This document shows positions 35,701 to 44,511 of a stretch of DNA of 64,000 nt, piece after piece. The notes under the pieces are model-generated. The model ran no database searches. It was not told the origin of the DNA and worked only from the letters and a program-made list of their open reading frames with translations. Position 1 is the stretch's first letter; each line of letters opens with the position of its first letter. Position numbers and translations under genes: made by a program. Source of the DNA: Homarus americanus (Eukaryota > Arthropoda > Malacostraca > Decapoda > Nephropidae); assembly GCF_018991925.1 (NCBI RefSeq), contig NW_024720711.1, positions 4,616,596-4,680,595 of the forward strand. The letters run 5' to 3'.

Positions 35701-37947
35701 AGCCAACTTCAAGTCTTATTTGAGCCAACGGGGGGATAAAGTAGAGGGTGAAAATAATGAGGGTGCTGGAGGTCTATCTGGACTATCGGGTAGCATTTCA
35801 CCTAGCTCGCCCAGGACCAACACTCGAGGAATTCAGAAGAGTGCAAGCTCAGGGCCGGCCATTACTGCTTTCTCACAAGTGGTACAAGACTACAGTAAGT
35901 TATTTTGAACTTGTGTATGATATTAAGAAATATTGTTCATAATGATGTAAAACCAAAGGTAAAAATTAAGGCCTTAAAACTGTAGCAGCATTTGAGATTT
36001 TATTTTTTTTCTAAATGTATATTTATAGTTAAATTATCAAAGATTTTACAGGTACATATTATTTTTGCCTTCAGTGTAGGGAAAGGCTTATAGGGTATGT
36101 ATAGTTAGGTACAGTATACAGCTCCTCCCTGACTTACAGCGGGGTTAGGGACCCAAATCCAGGTCGTAAGTCGAAAATGCTTAAATAATACATAGAAAAT
36201 CTAAAATGGGTGTCTCTTTTTCTTCTCAGCACCACAAAACTCTCACTTAAGCTTGCCAGCCATTTTAAAGTGAATTACAAACGAAAATTTTGTCAGTACA
36301 CAGTGCAATCAATGACGTTGGGACTCCAAAATACGTAATTTGACAAAATTTTGGTACAACTGAGGCAGTCGTATGTCCGGGTGGTCGTAAGTCGAGTAGG
36401 TCGTAAGTTGGGGAGGAGCTGTATAGAAGTACATACTGTTGTGTAGAGATTAAATATTTTTGAGTAAGTCATAAAATTTCTTGCTGTAACTGCCTTGGCC
36501 AGGACAATTTGGGGTAAGTACAGTATAGAAGGTGTCAGAAGTAAGTATTTAATGTGTAACTGTATACAGTTTTCAGTTAATGGTATAACTCACTTTCACA
36601 ATTACAGTACAGTACCGTATACCAACACACAGTAACATTACTTCATTTTAGAAACATAATTCACAGTTCTTGTGGTTATATTTTGATATTGTGTACAGTA
36701 CAGTATAGACTTACCAAATTAGCAAATTAAAGTACCTGTAGTCCTGAACTTTCCACCAAATGAAGATTTGTATTATTTTATTGTACAGTTGAACCTCATT
36801 AATCCAAACTACCTGTATATGGAGGTGATGGGTTGTAATAGCTGGCAAGTCAGATTGTAAGAAAAATTTGTATGGTACATACTGCTATCATGTTACCGGT
36901 GCAGGCAGTCCCACCTCATCAGTTGAGAAGCTTAGCACCTTGAAGCAGATGTTTGTTTTTTTTAGTTGATTTGTGGGATAATGTTGTTAATTGTGATGAT
37001 GTAATTATAAATCTGAATGATTTTCCAAGATTTTGGGGAAGCTAAATTAACTATTATTGCTTTGTGGATGCCATTACGTCTGACAACACCCTGTTTTTAC
37101 TACCTTTGTGGAATGCGTGTTGGATGCTAGTGTTCTCCCGGGATTTATATACTGTACATAAGTGTTACTTCTATTGTAATGGCGAAGAAAAAAAATTCTG
37201 TTTCCATGAAGGAATGATTAGAAATTTATTTTCAGTTAATTTTAAAATAGAAATTTGAAATTTAAATGTTATAAGACAATGATTTAGTAGTGCTGTTGTA
37301 AGTGCCTCGTCACCTCACCTTGCAATGTGTTACATTTACTGTATTATTTACTTTATTGTTACTGTATGTACATTTAAAAAATATTTGTTTGTACAGTAAT
37401 TACAAATAGAATATTTTGTGGCAGCCAATGAGTATGAGTAACTGAGTATGTTTTCTGAGTAAATAAGGAAAATTGGCTATCTGGGTGATTAGTGGCCGGA
37501 CTGTCAGTGTTTAGTAGAGGTTGACCAATTTGTTTATACTGTATTGACAATCACTGACAGGATGAATGAAATTACATCTGTAAGCGAATTAGAAAAGAAA
37601 TACTAAAATATAATTTAACAACCCTAACAGCTATAGTCTTCAGATTACAACACTGTACTGTATGCTACAATCTGCTGTATAAGTTTACATTTCCTGCCTC
37701 CATTAAACAACTCACAGGTTAATAAGTTATAAGGTATGTATTTAAGATCCGTATAAATTTTGTTTCTGTAAATTACTTAACTAAATTTGATTTCTTCAGT
37801 GTTCCTTTATTTTTTCCAGAATACCCAACCCCAATACCAAAGAAACCAGCTGGCCCTCGTGACGTGCCAGCTCACATGAGAGGCTCCACACCAACCAATT
37901 CCCATGTCAGGCTTAAAACAGATCGTCCACGTCAACAGTACCTGTAG
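13003..37947 (+). CDS. PTPN12: PTP-PEST-family protein tyrosine phosphatase (PTPN12/18/22-like), 11 exons, 5' end missing
   Basis: Cytosolic non-receptor tyrosine phosphatase that in vertebrates dephosphorylates adhesion and signalling adaptors such as p130Cas. Coding segments are 13003-13115, 13683-13781, 14429-14579, 16306-16514, 17256-17499, 18305-18403, 19257-23297, 26019-26210, 27638-27690, 34940-35894 and 37820-37947. All junctions are GT/AG and phases agree; they join into 2,093 codons plus stop. Motifs in order: DYINANYI, SNETEGGKHKCECYW, WPDHGVP (general-acid Asp), VHCSAGCGRTG (catalytic Cys and Arg), QTREQY. The CSAGCGRTG P-loop is typical of the PTP-PEST subfamily. The Ser/Pro/Thr-rich tail of about 1,800 residues is much longer than that of vertebrate PTPN12 (about 780 residues in total). 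The last exon carries KKPAGPRDVP, like the family's C-terminal homology (CTH) peptide. Exons encoding the helices before DDYTRV must lie upstream and were not found. The subfamily is secure; the exact paralogue name is not. Confidence 0.9.
13159..13204. repeat. (TA)n microsatellite in PTP intron
   Basis: TA tract beginning 43 bp after the donor of the exon ending at 13115. Confidence 0.95.
13683..13781 (+). CDS. PTPN12: PTP exon: GPLPLTVPDFWRM segment
   Basis: Encodes GPLPLTVPDFWRMVVECEVQ and then VIIMASNETEGGK. With the previous exon it forms the conserved PTP string (S/T)QGPL...DFWRM...IIMxxxxxEGGK. Acceptor cccacag, donor AAG|gtgagt, phase 0 at both ends. Confidence 0.92.
14429..14579 (+). 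CDS. PTPN12: PTP exon: KCECYW segment
   Basis: Encodes HKCECYWVNIQNEERQFGNV and continues to the RTLKIKY strand. KCxxYW is the PTP core motif that follows the KNRYKD/pTyr loop region. Acceptor tttttggcag, donor ACAG|gtaaat. Ends in phase 1. Confidence 0.92.
14834..14908. repeat. (TTA)n microsatellite in PTP intron
   Basis: About 25 ATT/TTA units in the intron between 14579 and 16306. Confidence 0.95.
15116..15474. mobile_element. Tigger-type MITE, 359 bp, in PTP intron
   Basis: Flanked by TA (15114-15115 and 15475-15476). Ends CAGTGGGGTATGCTATAACG and its inverse CAGTGGGGTATGTTATAACG are nearly perfect inverted repeats. The word TTCGTTATAG recurs several times beneath both ends. No coding capacity; AT-rich centre. 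Confidence 0.88.
15506..16100 (+). mobile_element. LINE 3' fragment in PTP intron
   Basis: The + strand reads ELYWLPIKVRIEFRLCLMTF, then EPKFLANLLIPL, EPRAVQECSFAARSFFYTTP and FIKKQLKAFLF before a stop at 15849. This is the C-terminal end of a CR1/L2-type LINE ORF2. A 3' UTR follows and ends in a (TTA)n tail near 16080-16097. Its 5' side abuts the MITE ending at 15474. Confidence 0.85.
16306..16514 (+). CDS. PTPN12: PTP exon: WPD loop and catalytic P-loop
   Basis: Encodes EERTICQFHYVLWPDHGVP, then LPVLVHCSAGCGRTGTICAI and DYVWGLLRAG. It holds the WPD general-acid loop, the nucleophilic Cys in HCSAGCGRTG and the P-loop Arg, so all main catalytic residues are intact. Acceptor caacag, donor GGA|gtaagt. 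It begins in phase 1 and ends in phase 0. Confidence 0.95.
17256..17499 (+). CDS. PTPN12: PTP exon: Q-loop and end of catalytic domain
   Basis: Encodes RLTENLDLFGLVKDMRRQRV, then AMVQTREQYILLHRAVRELF and the start of the tail. QTREQY is the PTP Q-loop with the water-positioning Gln. HPYENIA and DYEELYVKP follow as the tail's first Tyr motifs. Acceptor ctttcag, donor CAAG|gtatga. Confidence 0.92.
18305..18403 (+). CDS. PTPN12: PTP tail exon, Thr/Pro-rich
   Basis: Thirty-three codons beginning DESAKPTPPTTAPSAV, starting and ending in phase 1, between acceptor ggttttcag and donor ACAG|gtgaag. Its length is a multiple of three, so skipping it would keep the frame. Assigned from splice sites and phase match; it has no domain of its own. 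Confidence 0.8.
19257..23297 (+). CDS. PTPN12: PTP giant tail exon (4,041 bp, disordered)
   Basis: A single 1,347-codon open exon between acceptor caacag and donor GTTG|gtaagt, phase 1 at both ends. Composition is Ser/Pro/Thr/Asn/Gln-rich with no globular domain visible. It contains PxxP stretches (for example PPLPLKLSKPP), RRPSIAKLKELFEKSG near 20000, a TPVSAT six-residue repeat at 21533-21694, and Tyr-x-Asn motifs at codons 21197 (YVN), 21314 (YAN), 22607 (YAN), 22979 (YHN), 23102 (YYN) and 23201 (YTN). In this family the tail is a scaffold for SH3, SH2 and LIM partners. Reading past the donor gives only 16 further codons, so an alternative short C-terminus is possible. Confidence 0.9.
21533..21694 (+). 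repeat. Coding minisatellite, nine TPVSAT units
   Basis: Nine in-frame 18-bp units (ACGCCAGTGTCAGCCACC) inside the giant PTP exon, encoding TPVSAS, TPVLAT, TPVSAT, TPMSAT, TPVSAT, TPVSAT, TPVSAI, TPGSAT and TPGSAD. Central units are nearly identical at DNA level, suggesting recent expansion. Confidence 0.95.
23596..24427. mobile_element. Tigger-type MITE, 832 bp, in PTP intron
   Basis: TA on both sides (23594-23595 and 24428-24429). Perfect terminal inverted repeat CAGTGGTCCCTCGGTTAACG. Subterminal copies of TCGTTAACCGAA occur in both arms. No transposase frame. A related 3' half is at about 57511-57827. Confidence 0.9.
24579..24885. mobile_element. MITE family A copy 1 (307 bp) in PTP intron
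   Basis: Ends CAGCTGCTCCTCGACTTATG and, reversed, CAGCTACTCCTCGACTTGCG; TA follows at 24886-24887 and a mutated CA precedes. The body shares long identical stretches with the element at 36119-36421, for example GGGTTAGGGACCCAAATCCA and GGTCGTAAGTCGAAAATGCT. No coding capacity. Confidence 0.88.
26019..26210 (+). CDS. PTPN12: PTP tail exon with PPRI/KRNSS motif
   Basis: Encodes GEESVRLRRPGLVQPPRVEN and later APVAPPRIKRNSSAGLPRH, ending NEWR. APPRIKRNSS looks like an SH3-type proline motif beside a basophilic kinase site (inference). Acceptor atcattag, donor CGTT|gtaagt, in phase with the flanking exons (1 and 1). Confidence 0.85.
27638..27690 (+). CDS. PTPN12: PTP tail exon, 53 bp
   Basis: A short exon encoding (C)LSDTQDNYRQTILTTKQ between acceptor ttgcag and donor CAG|gtaaga. 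It converts phase 1 to phase 0, as needed to join 26210 to 34940. Skipping it would shift the frame. The following intron is 7.2 kb. Confidence 0.75.
28276..28360. repeat. Hairpin-forming inverted repeat in PTP intron
   Basis: GGCTGGCGC (28279-28287) pairs with GCGCCAGCC (28347-28355), and CTTCATG (28311-28317) pairs with CATGAAG (28323-28329). The intervening arms also pair partly, giving an imperfect stem of about 35 bp with a 5-nt loop. Confidence 0.6.
29534..30750. mobile_element. Probable Tigger-like element, 1.2 kb, in PTP intron
   Basis: TA on both sides (29532-29533 and 30751-30752). Left end CAGAGTGAACCTTCGAAGAT and right end reversed CAGTGAACCCTTGAACATCT are related inverted termini. 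The interior holds a dispersed repeat copy (30021-30345) and a short motif tgcgtcttatatgccataaa. No transposase frame seen. Confidence 0.5.
30021..30345 (+). repeat. Dispersed repeat family B, copy 1
   Basis: Begins atggcattgtagccaggtta and runs through ttcaactcgtattttcgggt, ataattgtcctaagggcaaa and atacatttctttgcacac to tgagggagcggg. The copy at 60190-60570 is its reverse complement with strong similarity. Found inside the probable element 29534-30750. Confidence 0.8.
31079..32105. mobile_element. Possible older MITE carrying a nested MITE
   Basis: Left end TA|CAGGGGAGTCCTCGGGTTAC with tgtaagtcgaa beneath it is typical of the TA-inserting elements here. A weak right counterpart (gtaagtctgatgtttgtgag to agggagcccc) ends near 32105. 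The right end is degenerate, so the span is tentative. Confidence 0.35.
31383..31707. mobile_element. Tigger-type MITE, 325 bp, in PTP intron
   Basis: Ends CAGGTGCTCCTCTATTTAAG and, reversed, CAGGTGCTCCTCTACTTATG; TA follows at 31708-31709, TG precedes. Subterminal cttacaaac words occur in both arms. It appears to sit inside an older element beginning at 31079. Confidence 0.8.
32679..32708. repeat. (CA)n microsatellite
   Basis: Fifteen CA units in the 7.2-kb PTP intron. Confidence 0.95.
32780..34057. mobile_element. Probable hAT-like non-autonomous element, 1.3 kb, in PTP intron
   Basis: Left end CAGTGGCGTAGCAAG and right end reversed CACTGGCATTGGG are imperfect inverted repeats. The flanks ATTATTTT (32772-32779) and ATTATTAC (34058-34065) match at 6 of 8 positions, consistent with a decayed hAT duplication. 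No transposase frame recognised. Confidence 0.45.
34940..35894 (+). CDS. PTPN12: PTP tail exon, Pro-rich and Ser-rich (955 bp)
   Basis: Starts NWPMSDDEPPPAVPAKTA after a long T tract and acceptor acag, contains an eight-Pro run near residue 30, then a His/Pro/Ser/Gln-rich section. A more ordered stretch follows: SSESSDDEGIFHKFSAPNIF with KKWRANNKQ. Ends QDYS with donor ACA|gtaagt in phase 1. The acidic-to-amphipathic segment may be a short linear interaction motif (inference). Confidence 0.85.
36119..36421. mobile_element. MITE family A copy 2 (303 bp) in PTP intron
   Basis: Same orientation and organisation as the 24579 copy, flanked by TA on both sides (36117-36118 and 36422-36423). Ends CAGCTCCTCCCTGACTTACA and, reversed, CAGCTCCTCCCCAACTTACG. 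The two copies differ by scattered substitutions and small indels. Confidence 0.9.
36787..37527. mobile_element. Weak candidate pogo-like element
   Basis: Left end TACAGTTGAACCTCATTAAT resembles pogo termini. A partial inverse (tagtagaggttgac) is near 37515-37527 without a clear TA. Reported only as a low-confidence possibility. Confidence 0.2.
37820..37947 (+). CDS. PTPN12: PTP last exon, CTH-like C-terminus
   Basis: Encodes KYPTPIPKKPAGPRDVPAHM and ends DRPRQQYL before TAG. KPxGPRD(P/V)P matches the C-terminal homology peptide of PTPN12/18/22 that binds PSTPIP-type F-BAR proteins. The family Trp after that core is not seen; His-Met occupies the position. Acceptor ttccag. This motif ties the distant 3' exons to the PTP gene. 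Confidence 0.85.
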
Positions 37948-40030
37948 CCGAGTGCTAGTGGGCTTGGTCTTGCATTGTTCCAGGGTCCAAAGTAAAAGCT
38001 GAGACCCAGTTTCCTAAATGGAAGCCAAGGCATAGTCTACAGCAGCAATACCTCTGGCTGAACACTGGTTGGGTTGGTATTATGATGATCCGGGTACCCA
38101 AGTTAACGCTTAAACAGGTTGGTCGAACAGTAGAAGTTGGCTATTTTTGCTTTGTCTTAAATGTTTTTATTATCCATCAAGATAAATTTTCACTGTTAGA
38201 AAGAAATATTGATAAAGAAATTTTTTGAATGATTGATGACAAGAGGATTTGGTGTAACTTAAATTAGTCTTGATGTTTAAAGAGGACATTCTATTTATTT
38301 ACTGTAAGCATCAAGTATTGCCAGCATGTAAACTTATACAGTGTACATGTAAATTTTTTTAGAGAACTGTGACTCACATGTGACCTAAACCTAATTCTTA
38401 CCCAAGCACATTGTTATGCCCTCATTATTTTTAATTCTCTCTTTTTTTTTTTTTACTTATAGGACAGAGAAACAGTATTCTGTAGTGGTATCATATGCAG
38501 TGGGGCTTTCCATTATCCAATTAGGTTTTTGAGAAATTTAAAATGTTAAATAATGTTGATAAATTAAATATAAAAGTCCATAATTCTGATTACTGGTACT
38601 TTTAACTGCTTGTGTGTGATACCATAATTGCAGTATAGAAGAAGTTATTTTTAGTAGTACTGCAATAATTTACCTATAACACTTTTATACATATAATTTC
38701 CTAGACACCAGATACTCACGAGTCCCACCAAGTTTTCTCGAGATGTTGACTTATCAACGTCAGATTACTCTGTAATTTAAACTTCTCATTTACACAGTGG
38801 CCACCAAGTTGCTCAGACTTTGGTAATCACCACATTTATTGTTTTCCTTGATTTATTGATCATCGATAATCAATTTCCTACTCCAAAAAAGCTCTTAATA
38901 TGTTTTAAAAATGCTTACTGTACATATATACATTTATTTAAGTCCTATTACGTCATCAGAGATGTGTGATTAATGTCGTCGTACAAGTTCATGAAAATAT
39001 TATTTATATTTTCGAATGGCAAGCTGAGCAGGTCATCCCAATGGCTTCATAGAATTATCAGCTGCAGACTGTATTTCACATTCATGACATACCATCAAGT
39101 TCTTAGATGTACTTGAGATAATATGAAGAGGTTACTCTTTCATTATCAACTTCTTGCTTGGTGAATAACATTAGGAAATAATTCTCATTAAAACGGTATA
39201 TAATAACATGTCTTGAGCACTCAGGCAGACTTGAGTGTGTGCCAGAAATGTGACCTTTGGATAGTGATGTGTAATGGAGAATAATGTATAGCCATCACAG
39301 CCTGTAGAGCACTGCCCTGTACATAGCAACTTTGTTGATATATTTAATGTGCATTTTAGGTGTAAAGAAGTTTATGACACTTGTATAGTAATAGATGACC
39401 GTTTTGCATTTTCACCATTGTTTAAATTGTTTGTGATATAGACAATCATTTGTGTGCCTAGCTGTCGAGACCAAATAGATGAAAGTAAACCAACAAATAG
39501 GGTATGCTTAGTTTACCACTATTTTTTACAGTTATTCAGTGTCCATATTTCTTGAACAGTGCATCACTTGAACATCCTGCTTTTAAATATTCCTTGTGGA
39601 TCTCCCCATATACACAGGGTGGTGCATGAAAAAATGCTTGAATATGACAGGCTGGTGTCCTGGAATGCTGTTTTATTTTTTCTCATACACACTTCTTGGA
39701 CTACCCTGTATTTACATGTGTTTCTAACCATTGAGTTTGTATAGAATTCAGTGTGAGCAATAACACCTTTCTCAATGATTCCTGTTGTACTGGTGATGCG
39801 TCGTCTGTTTCGGAATTATACGTAAATTTCATTTTACTGTACATACTAAGTCAGGAGATGTAAAGAAAAAGATTGGTCTCTGGTAGACCCGTTTTTGAAT
39901 GATTGTATAGTTTGTGTGCTGTGTCTGTAGAAAATATTATCCATCCCTCCAGGAGAATTATATTATTCTAAATCTTTCTTCCTGGTTAATTTGTTGATTA
40001 CAGTTTATAGAATAAATAATAATCACAGTA
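37948..40030 (+). other. Probable 3' UTR and downstream of the phosphatase gene
   Basis: Starts after the TAG at 37945-37947. The first canonical AATAAA noticed downstream is at 40011-40016; ATTAAA variants occur near 38562 and 39187, so the true end could be earlier. No convincing coding frame is seen. Confidence 0.4.
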
Positions 40031-40605
40031 TGACTGAAACTGAATCCAAGTCCTGTCTGTGCTCTCTAATCCCAGGGATAGTTATTTGCTGCCTAAGTCT
40101 ATTGCATCTGTTATGGAGAAGCCAAAAATGCCATGTCATTATTTATTCATTGTATTGTATTTTAAAAAATCATTATATATTGTAACTGAGTAACTGAACC
40201 ATTTTTCTAGCTTTATTTTATTATTATAATAAGAAAATACCTTCCATATCCCAGTCATATTTTTATTTGATTATAAAAAAATATCTGTATGACAAGATGA
40301 TATTGGAAGGGTGTACATAGCTCATTAACTACTGTGAAATTAACGAGTTTAGCATTATTACATTGGATCCTACGACTGTTCAAGAAAAATTTAATGCAAG
40401 ATAAAACTTATCACAGGAAATGGTACCAGTACTTACCCATCGTGGGGAGAAGTGGAAGTGATCTCCCAGTTTGCACGTTTAGTTTCTGTGTGTAATGTGC
40501 CATATTTAAAGAACTGTACAGCTGATGCTCAGCTTGTTCATACTTTTATAAGACTAAGTGAATAACTTTAATATCAGTGCTGAATAATTCTTTTTTTATA
40601 ACTTT

Positions 40606-40608
<3 letters not shown>

Positions 40609-40671
<63 letters not shown>
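40609..40671. repeat. (TA)n microsatellite downstream of PTP
   Basis: About 31 TA units. Apart from this tract, 40031-41021 has no recognised feature. Confidence 0.95.
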
Positions 40672-40674
<3 letters not shown>

Positions 40675-41023
40675 GAAGAGAAACTGTAATATAACGAGTA
40701 GTAAGCATAATGAAAAAACATAAATTAATCTTATTTGCTTTATGAATTTTAAGAACATTCTTTTTTTTTATACTGTAGTGCAGTATAATACACAGTATAA
40801 TTATATAATACATCATATAATATGATAATAGTCACACGTGTGACTGCTTAGAAAAGATATCCATACACGGTATTCTTATCACAAAATTCAGTCTCGTCTT
40901 TATACTGTACTAAAAATTAAGTAAATTTTCTTTGTACGACAATAAGTGATAACATTGAACAGTAAATCGTGCGCCGATTAATGAATATCGATGTGTCATT
41001 CACACTCGCTGCACATGTATGTA

Positions 41024-41832
41024 CAGGTAACCCTCATTTAATGATTGGGATGCATTCCTGCAAAACAGATTTTTAAGCAAAATGATCGCTAAACGAAGGA
41101 TAACGTGAAATAATATCCTCAACAGGGGATAACGAGGATTAATATCCATGGAAATGGCATGTAATTGTGTAGCCGAGTCCCGGACTCGCCACCCAGTAGC
41201 ACTTAGACCAGGTGAGGCTGAGCTAAGTTATTGTTCAACTCGTAATATCAAATAAATACTGTATACATAATTCTTTTCTTTTACTTTGTTACATGAACAC
41301 ACAATCATTCATACAGAATGTGCAAAAAAATAAAAATAAATAAATAATTATCATAAGGTTAAAAACAAAGGTAATAAAGATTTTTTATGTACTCAACAGT
41401 TAGCCCACAGAGCTAGGGGAGCGGTGTGGGGGATCTCTCAGCTATTCTCTTGTCTTGTGTCCCATAGGGGGGAGGGAGAGTGCGGCTGGCCAGTTACAGC
41501 TCACTTCCCACAAATACATACCCATTCTCTTCATTTTTCTTATTTTATAGTTTTATAGTAATGTACTGTACAATAAAATTATAAAATACAGTACAGTATA
41601 CAGAACAGCATTTTCTTTATTTCTAAGCCACATTATAGTACAGTACAGTATTGTAATGATGTGCACTTGGAGCACAGAATCCCCAGTCTTTTCAACTTCC
41701 ATCCCGAATTTTTCCCAGAGTCGAAGATCGCCAAACCGAAAATTGACAACTATTAAATAAGAGTAAAAAAAATTTTAATTGCTAAACCGAAAAATCGCCA
41801 AGTGAACGATAGTTAAATGAGGGGGATTCCTG
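41024..41832. mobile_element. Tigger-type MITE, 809 bp
   Basis: Flanked by TA (41022-41023 and 41833-41834). Ends CAGGTAACCCTCATTTAATG and, reversed, CAGGAATCCCCCTCATTTAA. Subterminal words such as cgctaaacgaa and gccaaaccgaaaa recur inside both arms. No transposase frame. Its middle (41165-41490) carries a diverged copy of the dispersed repeat also seen at 30021 and 60190. Confidence 0.8.
41165..41490 (+). repeat. Dispersed repeat family B, diverged copy 3
   Basis: Lower similarity to the copies at 30021 and 60190 but same order: gtagccgagtcccggactcg, gttcaactcgtaat, gttacatgaacacacaatca, ataattatcataaggttaaa and a GC-rich end near 41410-41480. Lies inside the MITE at 41024-41832. Confidence 0.5.
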
Positions 41833-42249
41833 TACTCCACATTAAAATAATGTTGAGTATATTATACTTTCATTTACATTTCATTCTTTTTAACTTCAGC
41901 ATCACTTCAACTTTTAGTGTTTAAATGAACTTCTGTGTACAGGTACTGCAGCAATAAATTTAATTATGATGGCATTTTGAATAACTGCACCAGGTACATT
42001 ATCGTTATATTTAACTAAGAAACTCGAGAAAACAGGAAACAATTACAATATACAGGAAGTTCTCACTTAACGTCGGGGTTACATTCCTAAAAACGCGACG
42101 TTATACGAAACAACGTTAAGCGGATCAATTTTCCCCTTAAGAAATAGATAAAATACGGGAGTTACGTTCCCCAGCCTCCTTTTGCCGCATGAATACAATA
42201 CATATACAGAAAATCATTGCCACCCCTATAGAAAACAGCATACAGCGTG

Positions 42250-42250
42250 T

Positions 42251-42308
<58 letters not shown>

Positions 42309-42345
42309 TATATATACAGTATATATACAGTATATATAAATAACT
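42250..42345. repeat. (TA)n with TATACAG repeats inside the Tigger element
   Basis: TA tract 42252-42304 followed by three TATATACAGTATATA units, near the left end of the transposon and downstream of its transposase reading direction. Confidence 0.9.
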
Positions 42346-42567
42346 ACTAAGTTTGTATTGGTACTCGCCAATGGGCGGAGGTGGTAAAGTGAGTGTGTGG
42401 TGGTTAGTGGAGCGAAGGAGGATGATGGCGAGCGGAGGAGGAGGGTGGGAGCGGAGGAGGGTGGAGTCACTGAGACTCTGCGGCTGCCTCCTCCCCCTCC
42501 TCCTGTTCTAACTGGGGTTCCTCCGCCGCTGTTTGCTCCTCCTTGGCTGTCGGCTGTTGTGAAGAAG

Positions 42568-44220
42568 CTACTTCTGCCGTCCCACGAGACACAAATGAAT
42601 CCAGTGTTGAATGTTCGGTGGACTCCTCTTCTTCTCCTTATACATCTCAGTGTAACAACCAAGACTGTCATCAATGCTGCATTGAACCTTTGAGCTACAT
42701 TCTCTGTTTGGATCATCATGTATAAGGATTTGCATTGCTTGCTGGAACATGTTGAACGCTTCTGTCATCCTCTTGAAAGTTAACGTTCGTTGAGGTTCTA
42801 CTTCGTCGTCTTCAACGGGACTGTGTTCTGTTAACAGTTGCAGATCTTCGTTGGTGAGTTCTTCTGTATGGGATGCCAAGACGTCCTCAATATCCTCTGA
42901 TTCCAGCTCATCAAAGCCTGCCTGTCTAGCTAAGCTGAGGATATCCCTATTCACAGCTGGGACTAAGTTTGTGAACCCCGTAAAACTGTTGATGCGCTCG
43001 AGCCACAATTTACGCCACACACCATTCAGACAACTTTCTGAAACCTCTTCCCATGCCTTGCCAATGTTATCAATTGCATGAAGAATGTTGAAGCCACTCC
43101 AATATTCTCGGATCATAGGTTTATTTTCTCCGTCTGTAGCCTTGAGCAGCTGGGCCATGGTACGGCGTAAATAATTATTATAATATGCCTTGAATGTGGC
43201 AATGATGCCTTGGTCCGTAGGCTGCATCAGTGCTGTCATGTTGGGAGGCAGGAATACAACTTTTACACTGTCATGCAAGTCGTCGAGATTGGGAGGATGA
43301 GCTAGAGCATTGTCAACGATCAGAAGAATTTTGAAGTCAAGGTTCTCCTTGACACAGTATTCCTTTATTGCAGGGACGGCGTACACGTTCAACCACTGGC
43401 TAAATATGGCGCCGGTTACCCAATGCCTTCTTATTTGCCTTGTAGATTACAGGAAGGTGATCCTTAGAGTAACCTTTCAGGGCTCGTGGGTTTGCAGCAC
43501 GAGAAATCAGCAGAGGCCTCAGCTTGAAATCACCGGCAGCGTTCGCGCCAAGCGGCCTTTTGCCGATTTAAAACTTGGCTCTCTTTTCTCTTCCTTGGAG
43601 ATATAGGTCCTCTCAGGCATCCTCTTCCAAAAGAGACCAGTCTCAACCACAGAGAAGACTTGCTTCGATGAGTAGCCTCCTTCCTGGATAATCTGCTTGA
43701 ATTCAGGCGGGAATGTCTCGGCAGCAACCGTATCTGGACTAGCAGCTTCACCAGTCATCTTTATGTTGTGGAAGTTATAACGACGCTTAATTCATTGAAA
43801 CCAGCCTCGGCTGGCCGTAAAGGTCTCTTCCTTTCATCCTTCACCCTCTTCTGCCTTTATATCGTCAAACAAGAATCTGGCCTTATGCTGGATAACCATA
43901 AGGCTCACTGGCGCATTGCGTTGATTTTGGTCCTCCACCCACATAGCCAGCATCCTTTCCACTTTTTCTATCACAGTGCTTCCAGTACGAGCTGTCTTAG
44001 TAGCACTCAGAGAAGAACCACTCCCAGCACTAATCTTAATCTTGTCAGCGTTGGTTCGGATAGTACGCACCATTGTGGGGGTTAGACCAAGCACAGCGGC
44101 TATGTCCACAGCACGTTTCCCTTTATCAAATTGGATTAATACATCAATTTTTGTAGCAAGGGTAATGGTCATACGTTGCCTCTTCACTACACTAGCACTT
44201 GATGGCCGCTTGGAAGCCAT
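42568..44220 (-). pseudogene. Tigger transposase pseudogene (frameshifted, first catalytic Asp lost)
   Basis: Minus-strand pieces of a DDE-superfamily, CENP-B-like transposase. 44220-43834 is the HTH domain with LIQFDKGKRAVDIAAVLGLT. 43758-43519 holds KQVFSVVETGLFWKRMPERT. About 43535-43400 carries GDFKLRPLLISRAANPRALK and VIYKANKKALG. 43392-42568 has ILLIVDNALAHPP and FLPPNMTALMQPTDQG. The second and third Asp of the DDD triad are present, but the first (normally in a DETG context) is Val at 43645-43647. At least two frame breaks, near 43760-43830 and 43395, also disable it. The pieces align in order, so this is one decayed gene. Confidence 0.88.
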
Positions 44221-44511
44221 TTTGAATGGTTAGAGTACAGTTTTAGAGCAAAAACACTTAAGCACACACGAATGATGTGAAGTCGTAACAGAGAATGGCT
44301 TGGCGTCGCTGTGATGTTCCGCAAGTGAGGGCAGCGCGCCGAGCCGAGAGAGCTTAGCGCGACCAGACAAGAGCGGGTGATGCTCCGTAGAAAGTAGTCC
44401 GTGACATCGCAAAACGACATAGTATTGGATCACCGGGACGTTAAACGAATTTTTGGTCTCTAAAGTTTAGCGATGTAGTACCGAAACAACGTTAAGCGAG
44501 GACTTACTGTA

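Larger units (their letters stand above)
42053..44509 (-). mobile_element. Tigger/pogo DNA transposon, near full length, inactive
   Basis: A 2,457-bp element flanked by TA on both sides (42051-42052 and 44510-44511). Left end CAGGAAGTTCTCACTTAACG and right end (reverse complement) CAGTAAGTCCTCGCTTAACG form the terminal inverted repeats. The minus strand encodes a pogo-type transposase in several frames: an N-terminal CENP-B/HTH-like part starting MASKRPSSASVVKRQRMTI at 44220, then DDE segments. Length and structure match the 2.4-kb Tigger class. A TA microsatellite sits inside at 42250-42345. Related miniature elements lie across the window. Confidence 0.92.

Noticed and set aside
42397..42725. 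Plus-strand frames across the Tigger element
   Set aside because: Antisense shadows of the transposase remnant and its GC-rich left part.
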